A program made the position numbers and the translations under genes. A model generated the notes under the pieces. It did not search any database, was not told the DNA's origin, and saw only the letters and a list, made by a program, of their open reading frames with translations. From Telluria aromaticivorans (GTDB lineage Bacteria > Pseudomonadota > Gammaproteobacteria > Burkholderiales > Burkholderiaceae_D), in NCBI RefSeq assembly GCF_013003915.1, contig NZ_JABAIV010000006.1, positions 62,001 to 126,000 of the forward strand: DNA of 64,000 nt. The letters run 5' to 3'. Positions 8,465 to 16,913 of this stretch are shown here, piece after piece. How positions within the stretch are numbered: the stretch's first letter is position 1; each line of letters starts with the position of its first letter.

Positions 8465-9358
8465 ATGGAATTACGTATCCGCAACCTGTCGAAGACCTAC
8501 GCCAATGGCGTGGTGGCGCTCGACCGTGTCACGTTGACCATCCCCCCCGGGATGTTCGGCCTGCTCGGCCCGAACGGCGCCGGCAAATCGACGCTGATGC
8601 GGATCCTGGCCACGCTGCAGGAATGCGATTCCGGCTCGGTCTTCCTGGACGATATCGATGTCCTCGACGAAAAGGACGAAGTGCGCCGCATGCTCGGCTA
8701 CCTGCCGCAGGATTTCGGCGTCTACCCGAAAGTGACCGCTTACGAACTGCTCGACCATTTCGCCCAGCTCAAGGGCCTGTCGCACAAGGGCCGCCGGCGC
8801 GAAGTGGTCGACGGCCTGCTCCAGCAGACCAATCTCTGGGAAGTGCGCAACCAGCGCCTCGGCACCTATTCGGGCGGCATGCGCCAGCGCTTCGGCATCG
8901 CCCAGGCGCTGCTGGGCGACCCGCGCCTGATCATCGTCGACGAGCCCACCGCGGGCTTGGACCCGCAGGAGCGGGTGCGCTTCCATAATCTGCTGTCCGA
9001 GATCGGCGAAGATAAAACCGTCATCCTGTCGACCCACATCGTGTCCGACGTGGCCGATTTGTGCGCCAACATGGCCATCATCAACAAGGGCCACGTGCTG
9101 CTCTGCGGCGACCCGCAAGACCTGACCTACGAGATCGAAGACTTTATCTGGGCGCGCTTCGTCACCCGCCAGGAGCTGCCGCTGTTCCAGAAGCGCCACC
9201 AGGTGATTTCGACCCGCCTGCTCACCGGCCGCACTCTGATCCACGTGTATGCCGAGAGCGATCCGGGCGATGGCTTCGAGCCGGCCCGCGCCAGCCTCGA
9301 CGACGTGTACTTCGCCACCATCGCCGGCCGCCACAACGCGGCTGCCGCAAATTGTTGA
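8465..9358 (+). CDS. ABC transporter ATP-binding protein paired with the permease-M1 fusion
   Basis: 297 residues from the ATG at 8465. Walker A GPNGAGKST at 35-43, signature YSGGM at 135-139 and Walker B IIVDEP at 156-161 are intact. The C-terminal ~80 residues form a variable domain ending in DDVYFATIAGRHN. The next gene starts 3 nt after the stop and supplies the membrane part fused to a metallopeptidase domain, so the pair is one transporter unit. The upstream in-frame extension to 8300 lacks family similarity and was not used. Confidence 0.88.
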   Translation: MELRIRNLSKTYANGVVALDRVTLTIPPGMFGLLGPNGAGKSTLMRILATLQECDSGSVFLDDIDVLDEKDEVRRMLGYLPQDFGVYPKVTAYELLDHFAQLKGLSHKGRRREVVDGLLQQTNLWEVRNQRLGTYSGGMRQRFGIAQALLGDPRLIIVDEPTAGLDPQERVRFHNLLSEIGEDKTVILSTHIVSDVADLCANMAIINKGHVLLCGDPQDLTYEIEDFIWARFVTRQELPLFQKRHQVISTRLLTGRTLIHVYAESDPGDGFEPARASLDDVYFATIAGRHNAAAANC

Positions 9359-9361
9359 TCA

Positions 9362-12300
9362 ATGCGTGCTGAAGCAATGAGCCCGCTCTTCGCCATCGCC
9401 CGCTTCGAGGCGACCCAGCGCCTGCGGCTGCTCTCGACCTGGATTTATTTCGGCATGTTCCTGGCGCTGGCGATGCTGTGGATGGCCGCGGCGGGCGGGG
9501 TGTTCCGCGACGCCATGGTCACCTTCGGCGGCCGGCTCCTGATCAATGCGCCGCGCCAGGTCGCGCTGACCGCCTCCTTCCTCGGCTGCTTCGGGGTGGT
9601 GGTGGTGGCGGCCGTGATGGGCCGCTCGGTGCAGCAGGACTTCGAATACGACACCCACCACTTCTTCTTCAGCGCGCCGATCCGCAAGCACCATTACGTG
9701 CTGGGGCGCTTCCTGGGCGCCTACGCCACGCTGGCGGTGATCCTGTCGAGCATCGTGCTGGGCGCCTGGCTGGGCAGCTTCATCCCCGGCGTCGAGGCCG
9801 ACCGCCTGGGTCCGGCCCCGCTCTCGACCTTCCTGCTGCCCTACCTGTTCACGCTGCTGCCGAACACCTTCATCTTCGGCGCCCTGTTCTGGGTACTGGC
9901 CGCGCTGTCGCGCCGCATGCTGCCGGTCTACGTGGCCAGCATCGTCATGATGATCGGCTACATCATCGCGCCCTCGCTGGCGCGCGACCTCGATTACAAG
10001 ACCCTCGCCGCGCTGATCGACCCGTTCGGCACCACGGCGCTGATCCGCCTGACCGAATACTGGCCGATCGCCGAACGCAATACCCGCCCCGTGATGCTCG
10101 AAGGCGTCTTCCTGGTGAACCGCCTGGCCTGGGTCGGTTTCGGCCTGACCGTCCTGCTGCTCGGCTACTGGCGCTTCCATACCACCGGCAGCATCGACCC
10201 GCGCCACAAGAAGGGCCAGACCCTGCCGCTTGAAGAAATGCCGGTGCAGCTCTCGCACGCGGCGCTGAGCACCCGCGAAGCGCCGGACTTCGCGCACCGC
10301 AGCCTGGCTTTCCTGCTCGGTAAATCGGTCTGGTACAACCTGCGCGAAGCCACCCGCAACATCTACTTCCTGGCGCTGGCCTTCGCCGGCGCCCTGATCC
10401 TGGCCGCCAGCGCCATCGACCTGGGTTCCATCTACGGCACCGCCACCCTGCCCGTTACCTACATGGTGCTGGAGCTGATCCGCGACGTCTTCGAGCTGTA
10501 CATGCTGGTGGTGACCACGCTGTTCGCCGGCGAGCTGGTATGGCGCGAACGCGAAGCGCGCATGGCGCAGATACTCGATGCCCTGCCGGCGCCGACCTGG
10601 CTGCCGCTGGCCGGCAAGACGCTGGCACTGGTCGGCCTGCAGGCGCTGCTCCTGGCGATGGCGATGGTGGTCGGCATGCTGATCCAGCTGTTCAAGGGCT
10701 ATTTCGGACTCGAGCCGGGCCTGTACCTGCGTTTCCTGTTCACGGTGCTGCTGCCGCAGTACGCGCTGCTGGCGGTGGTGGCGATCGCCATGCAGGTCAT
10801 CGTCAACAACAAGTACATGGCCTATTTCATCCTGATCGCCCTGTACCTGGTTGCCGGCACCGCCCAAGCGTATGGGCTGGACCACCCGATGCTGGTCTAC
10901 GGCTACACCCCACCGTTCACCTATTCGGCGATGAACGGCTTCGGCCACTACCTGCTGCGCGAATACCTGTTCCAGCTCTACTGGGCCGGCTTTGCGCTGA
11001 TGCTGATGGTGGCGGCACGCGTGCTGTGGGCGCGCGGCGTCGACAGCGGCTGGCGCGAGCGCCTGCGCCTGGCGCGCCGCAACCTGTCGCTGCCGGTGCT
11101 GCTGGGCTTCGGCGCGGGCTTCGTTGTGTTTGCCGGCACCGGGGCCCTGCTGGCCTATGAATTGTGTGCCGGCGGCTACCAGACCACCGTGCAGGCGGAG
11201 AAGATGCGCGCCGAGTACGAGCAGCGTTACCGCCGCTTTGCCAGCCTGCCGCAGCCGCGCATTACCGGCGTCAAGCTGGACGTGGATATCCGCCCGGAGA
11301 AACGCAGCCTCGGCGTCAAGGGCGTCTACCAGCTCGAGAACCGTAGCGGCAAGCCCATCTCGGACATCGTCCTCTACCAGCAGCGCGGCGCGGCCCTCAT
11401 GGTGCGTTTCTCACAGCCGGCCCGCCAGGCAGAAGCCGATCCGGAACGCGGCTTCTACCGCTACCGCCTGGCCAGGCCGATGCAGCCGGGGGCACGCATG
11501 GCGCTCGCCTTCGGCGTGGGCTACGCGCCGGGCGGCCTGCTGGGACTGGGGCGCGACACCCCGGTGGTCGGCAACGGCAGCTTCTTCACCAACGACGTCA
11601 TGCCGCATATCGGCTACCAGCCGGCGATCGAACTGCTGGACGACCGCGACCGCAAGCGCCTCGGACTGGGGCCGAAAGCCCCGATGGCGGCGCACGACGA
11701 CCCGGCCGGGCGCGCCAACAATGGCGTGGGTGTGGACGCCGACTGGATCAGCTTCGACGCCGTGGTCAGCACCAGCGCCGACCAGGTCGCGATTGCACCG
11801 GGCACGCTGGAACAGGAATGGATGGACAAGGGCCGCCGCCATTTCCACTACCGGATGGACCGGCCGATCCTGAATTTCTACGCCTTCCAGTCGGCCCGGT
11901 ACGAAGTGCGCCACGACCGCTGGCAGGACGTGACCATCGACGTGTATTACCACCCAGGCCACGAATATAACGTCGAGCGCATGATCCGCGGCGCCCAGGC
12001 GGGGCTGGACTACGCCTCGCGCCACTATGGCCCCTACCAGTTCCGCGAGCTGCGCATCGTCGAGTTCCCGCGTTACGCGCGCTATGCGCAGGCCTTCCCG
12101 GGCACCATCCCGCTCTCGGAAAGCATGGGCTTCATCGCGCGCATCGACAGCGATTCGCCGAAAGACATCGACTATCCGTTCTACGTCAGCGCGCACGAAA
12201 CGGCGCACCAGTGGTGGGGCCACCAGGTGGTCGGCGCCAATACCCGCGGCGCCACCGCGCTGTCGGAGAGCCTGTCCGAGTACACCGCGCTGATGGTCAT

Positions 12301-12961
12301 GAAGCGCACGGTCGGCGCGCAGAAGATGCGCCGCTTCCTGCGCTACAACCTCGACGCCTACCTGATGGGCCGCGCACTGGAGCGCCGCAAGGAGCTGCCG
12401 CTGGCGCAGAACGAGAACCAGGACTACGTCCACTATCGCAAGGGCAGCCTGGCGCTCTACCTGCTGCAGGACCTGCTGGGCGAAGACACCGTCAACGGCG
12501 TGCTGCGCGGCCTGCTGGCGGAACATGCGTTCAAGGGCGCACCCTACCCCAGTGTCTCGGTACTGGTGGAGGCCCTGCGCGCCGTGGCGCCGCCAGACAA
12601 GGCCTATCTCATCGGCGACCTGTTCGAATCGATCGTGCTGTACGAGAACCGCGCCGACAGCGCGGTCGCGCGCCAGCGGCCGGACGGCAAGTTCGAAGTG
12701 ACGATCAAGGCGCGCGCCGGCAAGGTGCGTGCGGGCGAGCTCGGCGACGAGAAGCCGGCGCCGCTGAAGGACTACATCGAATTCGGCGTCGACGACCGCA
12801 ATGGCAACCCGCTCGCGCGCGAACGGCGCCTGGTCAGCGGGGCCGAACAGACCGTCAAGCTGGTGGTGGGAACACGCCCGGCGCGAGCCGGCATCGACCC
12901 GGACAATAAGCTTATTGATAGAAAACCAACAGATAACATGGTTCCCATCGACAACCCTTGA
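9362..12961 (+). CDS. ABC-2 permease fused to an M1-type zinc metallopeptidase domain
   Basis: 1199 residues. Roughly residues 1-600 carry two sets of hydrophobic helices, as in duplicated ABC-2 permeases; residues about 640-1199 are an M1 aminopeptidase-like domain. The zinc site HETAH is at 945-949, with the likely third ligand Glu969 in LSESLSEY, so the spacing is HExxH-x19-E, one longer than the textbook M1 spacing. [11 protein letters not shown] occupies the place of the usual GAMEN exopeptidase motif. The start at 9362 lies 3 nt after the ATPase stop; ATG 9377 is an alternative. Such fusions are known as families but their substrate is not. Possible roles are export and processing of peptides, or peptide-coupled stress response. 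Confidence 0.85.
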   Translation: MRAEAMSPLFAIARFEATQRLRLLSTWIYFGMFLALAMLWMAAAGGVFRDAMVTFGGRLLINAPRQVALTASFLGCFGVVVVAAVMGRSVQQDFEYDTHHFFFSAPIRKHHYVLGRFLGAYATLAVILSSIVLGAWLGSFIPGVEADRLGPAPLSTFLLPYLFTLLPNTFIFGALFWVLAALSRRMLPVYVASIVMMIGYIIAPSLARDLDYKTLAALIDPFGTTALIRLTEYWPIAERNTRPVMLEGVFLVNRLAWVGFGLTVLLLGYWRFHTTGSIDPRHKKGQTLPLEEMPVQLSHAALSTREAPDFAHRSLAFLLGKSVWYNLREATRNIYFLALAFAGALILAASAIDLGSIYGTATLPVTYMVLELIRDVFELYMLVVTTLFAGELVWREREARMAQILDALPAPTWLPLAGKTLALVGLQALLLAMAMVVGMLIQLFKGYFGLEPGLYLRFLFTVLLPQYALLAVVAIAMQVIVNNKYMAYFILIALYLVAGTAQAYGLDHPMLVYGYTPPFTYSAMNGFGHYLLREYLFQLYWAGFALMLMVAARVLWARGVDSGWRERLRLARRNLSLPVLLGFGAGFVVFAGTGALLAYELCAGGYQTTVQAEKMRAEYEQRYRRFASLPQPRITGVKLDVDIRPEKRSLGVKGVYQLENRSGKPISDIVLYQQRGAALMVRFSQPARQAEADPERGFYRYRLARPMQPGARMALAFGVGYAPGGLLGLGRDTPVVGNGSFFTNDVMPHIGYQPAIELLDDRDRKRLGLGPKAPMAAHDDPAGRANNGVGVDADWISFDAVVSTSADQVAIAPGTLEQEWMDKGRRHFHYRMDRPILNFYAFQSARYEVRHDRWQDVTIDVYYHPGHEYNVERMIRGAQAGLDYASRHYGPYQFRELRIVEFPRYARYAQAFPGTIPLSESMGFIARIDSDSPKDIDYPFYVSAHETAHQWWGHQVVGANTRGATALSESLSEYTALMVMKRTVGAQKMRRFLRYNLDAYLMGRALERRKELPLAQNENQDYVHYRKGSLALYLLQDLLGEDTVNGVLRGLLAEHAFKGAPYPSVSVLVEALRAVAPPDKAYLIGDLFESIVLYENRADSAVARQRPDGKFEVTIKARAGKVRAGELGDEKPAPLKDYIEFGVDDRNGNPLARERRLVSGAEQTVKLVVGTRPARAGIDPDNKLIDRKPTDNMVPIDNP

Positions 12962-13003
12962 TTAGCACGCTATTATTTCAAAAATATTACTCGAAGGAGC
13001 ATC

Positions 13004-13210
13004 ATGTCAAACGTGGTTGCCGAGATCGCTGAAAAGATCCAGCTGCTGAGCGAAGAAGAAAAGCATGTCCTGGTGCGCATGCTGCTTCAGGACATCGATG
13101 GCCCCGAGGAGGATGCAGACGAAGCCTGGCGCAACGAAGTGGTGCGCCGCGTGAAGGCGATCCGCAACGGCGAAGCGGCAATCCGCGCGCTGAAGGAGTG
13201 GCAGGAGTAA
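13004..13210 (+). CDS. Addiction-module antitoxin-like small protein, no toxin partner
   Basis: 68 residues. The LLSEEEKHVLVRMLLQ block followed by an acidic patch and WRNEVVRRVKAIRNGEAAI fits the putative addiction module component family (PF09720), usually a labile antitoxin paired with a RelE-like toxin. GAAGGAG precedes the ATG. No toxin gene follows: a terminator comes at once, then a convergent hydrolase gene. It is therefore an orphan or has another role. Confidence 0.75.
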   Translation: MSNVVAEIAEKIQLLSEEEKHVLVRMLLQDIDGPEEDADEAWRNEVVRRVKAIRNGEAAIRALKEWQE

Positions 13211-13250
13211 GCTTCATCAGCGCGCATCTGCGCTCCATGCGCACATGACG

Positions 13251-13280
13251 AAAAACCGCGGCCGTGACCGCGGTTTTTTT
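13251..13280. terminator. Bidirectional terminator
   Basis: Stem AAAAACCGCGG (13251-13261) with CCGCGGTTTTT (13268-13278) and a 6-nt loop, followed by T-rich sequence on both strands. It separates the antitoxin-like gene (plus) from the convergent hydrolase (minus). Confidence 0.9.
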
Positions 13281-13299
13281 GTTTTTCAGGCGGGACTTT

Positions 13300-14064
13300 C
13301 TAACGTGCCCACTGCAGCGCGCGAGAATATTCTGGGCTGTCCGAGATCGAGTTATGCCCAGTTTCCTGGATTACCCGCATGGTCGCTACACTCTTGGTGA
13401 AATGCGCCAGCAGCTTGTGCGTACTGTGGGCCGGGATGATCTCGTCGTCTCCGGCCGCGAGGATCAGCGTGGGCGCCGTCACTTGCGGGGCATTGCGCCA
13501 GGCGTCGTAGCTGTCCCGTAGCAGCCAGCGCACCGGGAAGTACGGGAACTGCTGCGCAGCGAGCCCGCGCAGGCTGTGGAAAGGGGTTACCAGCACCAGC
13601 TTGCCGACCGGGCGGCTGCTGGCCACCTGCACCGCCACGGCGGCGCCGAGGCTGCGCCCGACCACCACGATGTCATCGTGCCGGGCCGCCACCCGGTCGA
13701 ACAGCGCCAGCGCATCGGCCACCAGCGCCGCTTCCGTCGGATGGCCGGTGCTGCCGGCATAGCCGCGGTAGTGCAGCAGGTACAGGGAGCGCTCCGGGAA
13801 AGCCCGGGCCAGCAGCGGCAGGCTGGCGCTGACGTCTTCCGCATTTCCGCCCAAATAAAGCAGCGCCTTCGGGCCGTCGACAGGGCGTTCCGATACGAGC
13901 AAGGTGGCGCCGGGCACGGCAAGCGTGGATGTTTCAGGCGCGGGAAACGCGGCGGTCCGCGGCGGGAAATAGATCAGCGAGCGCTGGGAAAAAAACAGTA
14001 CCACGCAGGCGGCTGCATACGCGCAAACCGCCAGGAGCAGGATGACGCCCAGGGTCTTTGCCAT
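13300..14064 (-). CDS. Membrane-anchored alpha/beta hydrolase, Bem46-like
   Basis: 254 residues. Residues about 5-26 form an N-terminal membrane anchor, followed by SQRSLIYFPPR, typical for the Bem46/YfhR group. The nucleophile is Ser138 in GRSLG; the likely acid is Asp206 or Asp207 (LAAGDDEIIP) and the base His237 (ETGHNSI). HYRGYAGSTG and DALALFDRV are family blocks. The protein probably faces the periplasm or stays at the inner membrane as a lipase or esterase; substrate unknown. It is 24 bp downstream of the next small gene and likely in one unit with it. Confidence 0.85.
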   Translation of the reverse strand: MAKTLGVILLLAVCAYAAACVVLFFSQRSLIYFPPRTAAFPAPETSTLAVPGATLLVSERPVDGPKALLYLGGNAEDVSASLPLLARAFPERSLYLLHYRGYAGSTGHPTEAALVADALALFDRVAARHDDIVVVGRSLGAAVAVQVASSRPVGKLVLVTPFHSLRGLAAQQFPYFPVRWLLRDSYDAWRNAPQVTAPTLILAAGDDEIIPAHSTHKLLAHFTKSVATMRVIQETGHNSISDSPEYSRALQWAR

Positions 14065-14088
14065 AGGGCTGTCGCAGCGTCCGCGCCT

Positions 14089-14481
14089 TCAGCCCGGGTC
14101 CAGCCTGGTGAGCCGCATCGTGTACTCCTGCTCCTTGCCGTCCACGGTCCAGCGCTGCTGCGCCTCGAGCGTGGCCGCGTCCACGCGGCGCCACGAGAAC
14201 TGGCTGGGCGCGCTCACCGGCTCGAAAGAGGCGCTGTCCGCGCCGATGGCGGAGGCCTTCCAGGTGTACTTGCCCCAGCGCGAGACCACCTCGCCATCCT
14301 CCAGGCTGATGGTGGCGCCGTCGGTGTGTTCGCTGAAATCGCGGTTGGGGAAGCGGCGCGACTGGAACACCGCTGCCGCGGGCCGGTCGTACTCTTCGAA
14401 GAATTCCTTGCCGTCCGGGCTGCTCCCCTTCCAGCGGCCTTCGAGGAACTGCAACTGCGCAAACTCGTCCAGGCTGAACAT
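14089..14481 (-). CDS. Small beta-rich protein of unknown function, lipocalin-like
   Basis: 130 residues, no signal peptide. The FLEGRWKG start and a run of short beta-type segments with alternating hydrophobics (EFFEEYDRP, GATISLEDGEV, YTMRLTRLD) suggest a calycin or lipocalin-like barrel as in several DUF families that begin with an LxGxW motif. No catalytic residues recognised. Probable cytoplasmic ligand-binding or housekeeping role; this is inference. Confidence 0.65.
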   Translation of the reverse strand: MFSLDEFAQLQFLEGRWKGSSPDGKEFFEEYDRPAAAVFQSRRFPNRDFSEHTDGATISLEDGEVVSRWGKYTWKASAIGADSASFEPVSAPSQFSWRRVDAATLEAQQRWTVDGKEQEYTMRLTRLDPG

Positions 14482-14525
14482 TGCATGTCTCCTTCAAGAG
14501 TGGGCGGCGACAGCGCGTCCTGGCT

Positions 14526-14864
14526 TCACTGCGCCGACACGTCCTGCCTTGCCACCCGGGTGTCCTGTTGCAAACGCTGCTGCGAATGCCGCTTCACCAT
14601 CTCGCTGGTAACCTCGTCTTCGTAGCAGATCGGAGCATACCCCCCTTTGCGGCTCCAGGCGCTGCGCGCGCCGCAGGAACTTCCGTTGCGCGTGACATTG
14701 TAGGGACAGGGGCAGCGGCCGGGATAGTCGGCAATCGATTGCGCGACGACCTCGCGCTCGATGCGCTGCTGCGCCGGCTGGCTGCGGTCATCCCCCAGCA
14801 CGGTCGAGGCCATCAGCGCGCAGCACAGCAGTGCCGCCACCCGGGTCAGGGTCGACTCGGCCAT
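14526..14864 (-). CDS. Small cysteine-containing secreted protein
   Basis: 112 residues. Signal peptide about 1-23 (cleavage near STVLGDD). The mature part has CPCPYN, SSCGARSAWSRKGG and APICYEDE, four cysteines that could make two disulfides in the periplasm. The pattern RNGSSCGxRSAWSRxGG looks conserved, but I know no function. The start codon overlaps the stop of the upstream chemoreceptor gene by one base, which suggests translational coupling. Confidence 0.68.
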   Translation of the reverse strand: MAESTLTRVAALLCCALMASTVLGDDRSQPAQQRIEREVVAQSIADYPGRCPCPYNVTRNGSSCGARSAWSRKGGYAPICYEDEVTSEMVKRHSQQRLQQDTRVARQDVSAQ

Positions 14865-16591
14865 TACGCCGCTTCCTCTGCCGGCTCGACAATCTCTTCC
14901 ACAGCTTTTGCGCGCGCGGCCGCCTTGTGCGCGCCTTTGCGCGCCGCACTGCGTCCGTGCGCCAGTGCCTGGCGCGCCGGTGGACGTTGCACCGCCTGCG
15001 GCGCTGCCGCTGCTGCTGGCGTAAGCTTTGCCGCTTGCGCGCCCTGCGCCAGCTGGAAGGTCCCCACCAGCTGCGCCAGCCCGCCGGCCTGCTCGCGCAT
15101 CGAGGCCGCTGCTGCCGCGGCCTGCTCCACCAGCGCCGCGTTCTGCTGCGTCACCTGGTCCATCTGCACGATCGACTGGTTCACCTGCTCGATGCCGTCG
15201 CGCTGCTCCTGGCTGGCCGCTGCGATCTCGCCGATGATGTCGGAAACGCGCTTCACGCTCGCCACCACTTCGTCCATCGTGCGGCCGGCCTGGTCGACCA
15301 GGCGCGAGCCGGCTTCCACCCGCGCCACCGAGTCGCCGATCAGTCCCTTGATTTCCTTGGCCGCCGCGGCCGAGCGCTGCGCCAGGTTGCGCACCTCGCC
15401 CGCCACGACCGCGAAGCCGCGCCCCTGTTCGCCCGCGCGCGCCGCCTCGACCGCCGCGTTCAGCGCCAGGATATTGGTCTGGAAGGCGATGCCATCGATG
15501 ACGGTGATGATGTCGGCGATCTTGCGCGAGGCTTGGTTGATCGAGCCCATCGTCACCACCACTTCGGCCACCACTTCACCGCCGCGCGCGGCCGTGTCGG
15601 CGGCGCTGGCGGCCAGCTGGTTGGCCTGGCGCGCGTTGTCGGAATTCTGCTTGACGGTTGAGGTCAGCTCTTCCATCGACGACGCGGTTTCTTCCAGCGA
15701 GCCGGCCTGCTGTTCGGTGCGTGCCGAGAGATCCATGTTGCCGGCCGAGATTTCCTGGGCGGCCGTTTCGATCGCACTGGTGCCGGCCCGCACCTTCGAC
15801 ACGATCGCCACCAGCGATGCATTCATGGCCTTCAGCGCGGCCATCAGCTCGCCCGCTTCGTCATTCGTGCGTACCTTGACCTCGCCGGTCAGGTCGCCTC
15901 GGGCGACGCGCTCGGCCAGCGTGACCGCGCGGCGCAGCGGGATGCTGATGTTGCGGCCCAGCTGGTAGGCCATGAAGGCGGCCAGCACGGCCGCGATCAT
16001 GCCGCCCCCGATCAGGGTGCGGCGCATGGCCGAACGGGCGGCGGCGATGTCTTGCTCGCGCTGGGCCAGCAGGCCTTGTTCGGCCTCGCGGATCTGCGCG
16101 ACCAGGCCGCGCATGGCGTCCATGCCTGCCCTGCCCTTGCCTGCCTGGACGGCGGCAACCACCTGCGACAGGTCGTCGCCGACAGCGGCGCGGCGCAGCG
16201 CGATCACCGGGTCGATGGCCTGGGCCAGCCAGTCGCGCTGGTGCTGGGCGAGCTGCTTCAGCTGCCCTTGCTGCACCTCGCTGTCGCCGGCCAGCGCCAG
16301 CGCCTTGTCGATGTGCTGGTCGAAGGCCTGCTTGCCGGCAGCGTAGGGTTGGAGCGAAGCTTCCTGGCCGGTCAGCGCATATCCGCGCTCGCCGGTTTCG
16401 ATGTTCACCAGCGCCTGCATCGCTCCCTCGACCTCGCCCAGTGACTGGTAGGTGCGCACGTTCGCATCGTTGGCGGAATCCAGCGCGGAGACGTTGGCGT
16501 AGGCGATGGCGACGACGATGCCGGTAATGCCGATCAGGATGCCGTAGCCGAGGTACAGCCGGGTCGCGATTTTCAGGTCGGAGAGCTTCAT
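14864..16591 (-). CDS. Methyl-accepting chemotaxis protein with CHASE3 sensor
   Basis: 575 residues. TM1 about 10-31, a helical periplasmic region with the CHASE3-type sequence [13 protein letters not shown]2 about 190-212, then HAMP and the cytoplasmic signalling domain. The hairpin tip reads [23 protein letters not shown], the 36-heptad class typical of E. coli-like Tsr/Tar receptors. A ~60-residue Ala/Arg/Lys-rich tail ends the protein with no NWETF-like CheR docking motif. It should signal to CheA through CheW; no che genes are in this window, so it is an isolated receptor. Ligand unknown. Confidence 0.93.
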   Translation of the reverse strand: MKLSDLKIATRLYLGYGILIGITGIVVAIAYANVSALDSANDANVRTYQSLGEVEGAMQALVNIETGERGYALTGQEASLQPYAAGKQAFDQHIDKALALAGDSEVQQGQLKQLAQHQRDWLAQAIDPVIALRRAAVGDDLSQVVAAVQAGKGRAGMDAMRGLVAQIREAEQGLLAQREQDIAAARSAMRRTLIGGGMIAAVLAAFMAYQLGRNISIPLRRAVTLAERVARGDLTGEVKVRTNDEAGELMAALKAMNASLVAIVSKVRAGTSAIETAAQEISAGNMDLSARTEQQAGSLEETASSMEELTSTVKQNSDNARQANQLAASAADTAARGGEVVAEVVVTMGSINQASRKIADIITVIDGIAFQTNILALNAAVEAARAGEQGRGFAVVAGEVRNLAQRSAAAAKEIKGLIGDSVARVEAGSRLVDQAGRTMDEVVASVKRVSDIIGEIAAASQEQRDGIEQVNQSIVQMDQVTQQNAALVEQAAAAAASMREQAGGLAQLVGTFQLAQGAQAAKLTPAAAAAPQAVQRPPARQALAHGRSAARKGAHKAAARAKAVEEIVEPAEEAA

Positions 16592-16862
16592 GGGGTTCAG
16601 ACGGATAAATAGTTATAAGAGTGATGCCCGGCGAGGGGCAGGACCGAATGATGAAACTTCAAGCTTTAAGGGCTTGCCTGATTATTACTTGAAGAAGTGA
16701 TACTGGAAAGAAAAATATTGCTTATTGGTAGTACAAGGTGTTGTGCGGAATGCACGGGTTTGCGTGGTGCATAAAATGGGGTGGGATTAGGGTTTAGTGG
16801 TTTGCACAGGACTTGGGTCCCGGCCTTCGCCGGGACCCAAATACTTCGCAAATCACCGGCGC
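16592..16862. other. Gap between topB and the chemoreceptor gene
   Basis: About 270 bp before the topB terminator. It holds AT-rich sequence near 16660-16790, probably including the chemoreceptor promoter, and one perfect palindrome at 16813-16840. No credible gene was seen. Confidence 0.6.
16813..16840. repeat. Perfect 12-bp inverted repeat with CTTC loop
   Basis: TTGGGTCCCGGC (16813-16824) and GCCGGGACCCAA (16829-16840) around CTTC. This resembles a dispersed intergenic repeat common in proteobacteria (GTCCC...GGGAC type). Only one copy is present here, so mobility cannot be judged. Confidence 0.7.
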
Positions 16863-16895
16863 AAAAAAAACGCGAACCCTCGGGTTCGCGTTTTT
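16863..16895 (-). terminator. Rho-independent terminator of topB
   Basis: Stem AACGCGAACC / GGTTCGCGTT with a CTCG loop; the minus-strand tail is a run of eight T. It lies about 20 bp after the topB stop. Confidence 0.88.
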
Positions 16896-16913
16896 CGGTC
16901 CACTAGCGCTACG

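Noticed and set aside
9359..10948. 529-codon minus-strand frame
   Set aside because: Antisense to the permease-M1 gene, rich in His/Gln/Arg as expected from reversed GC-rich coding sequence.
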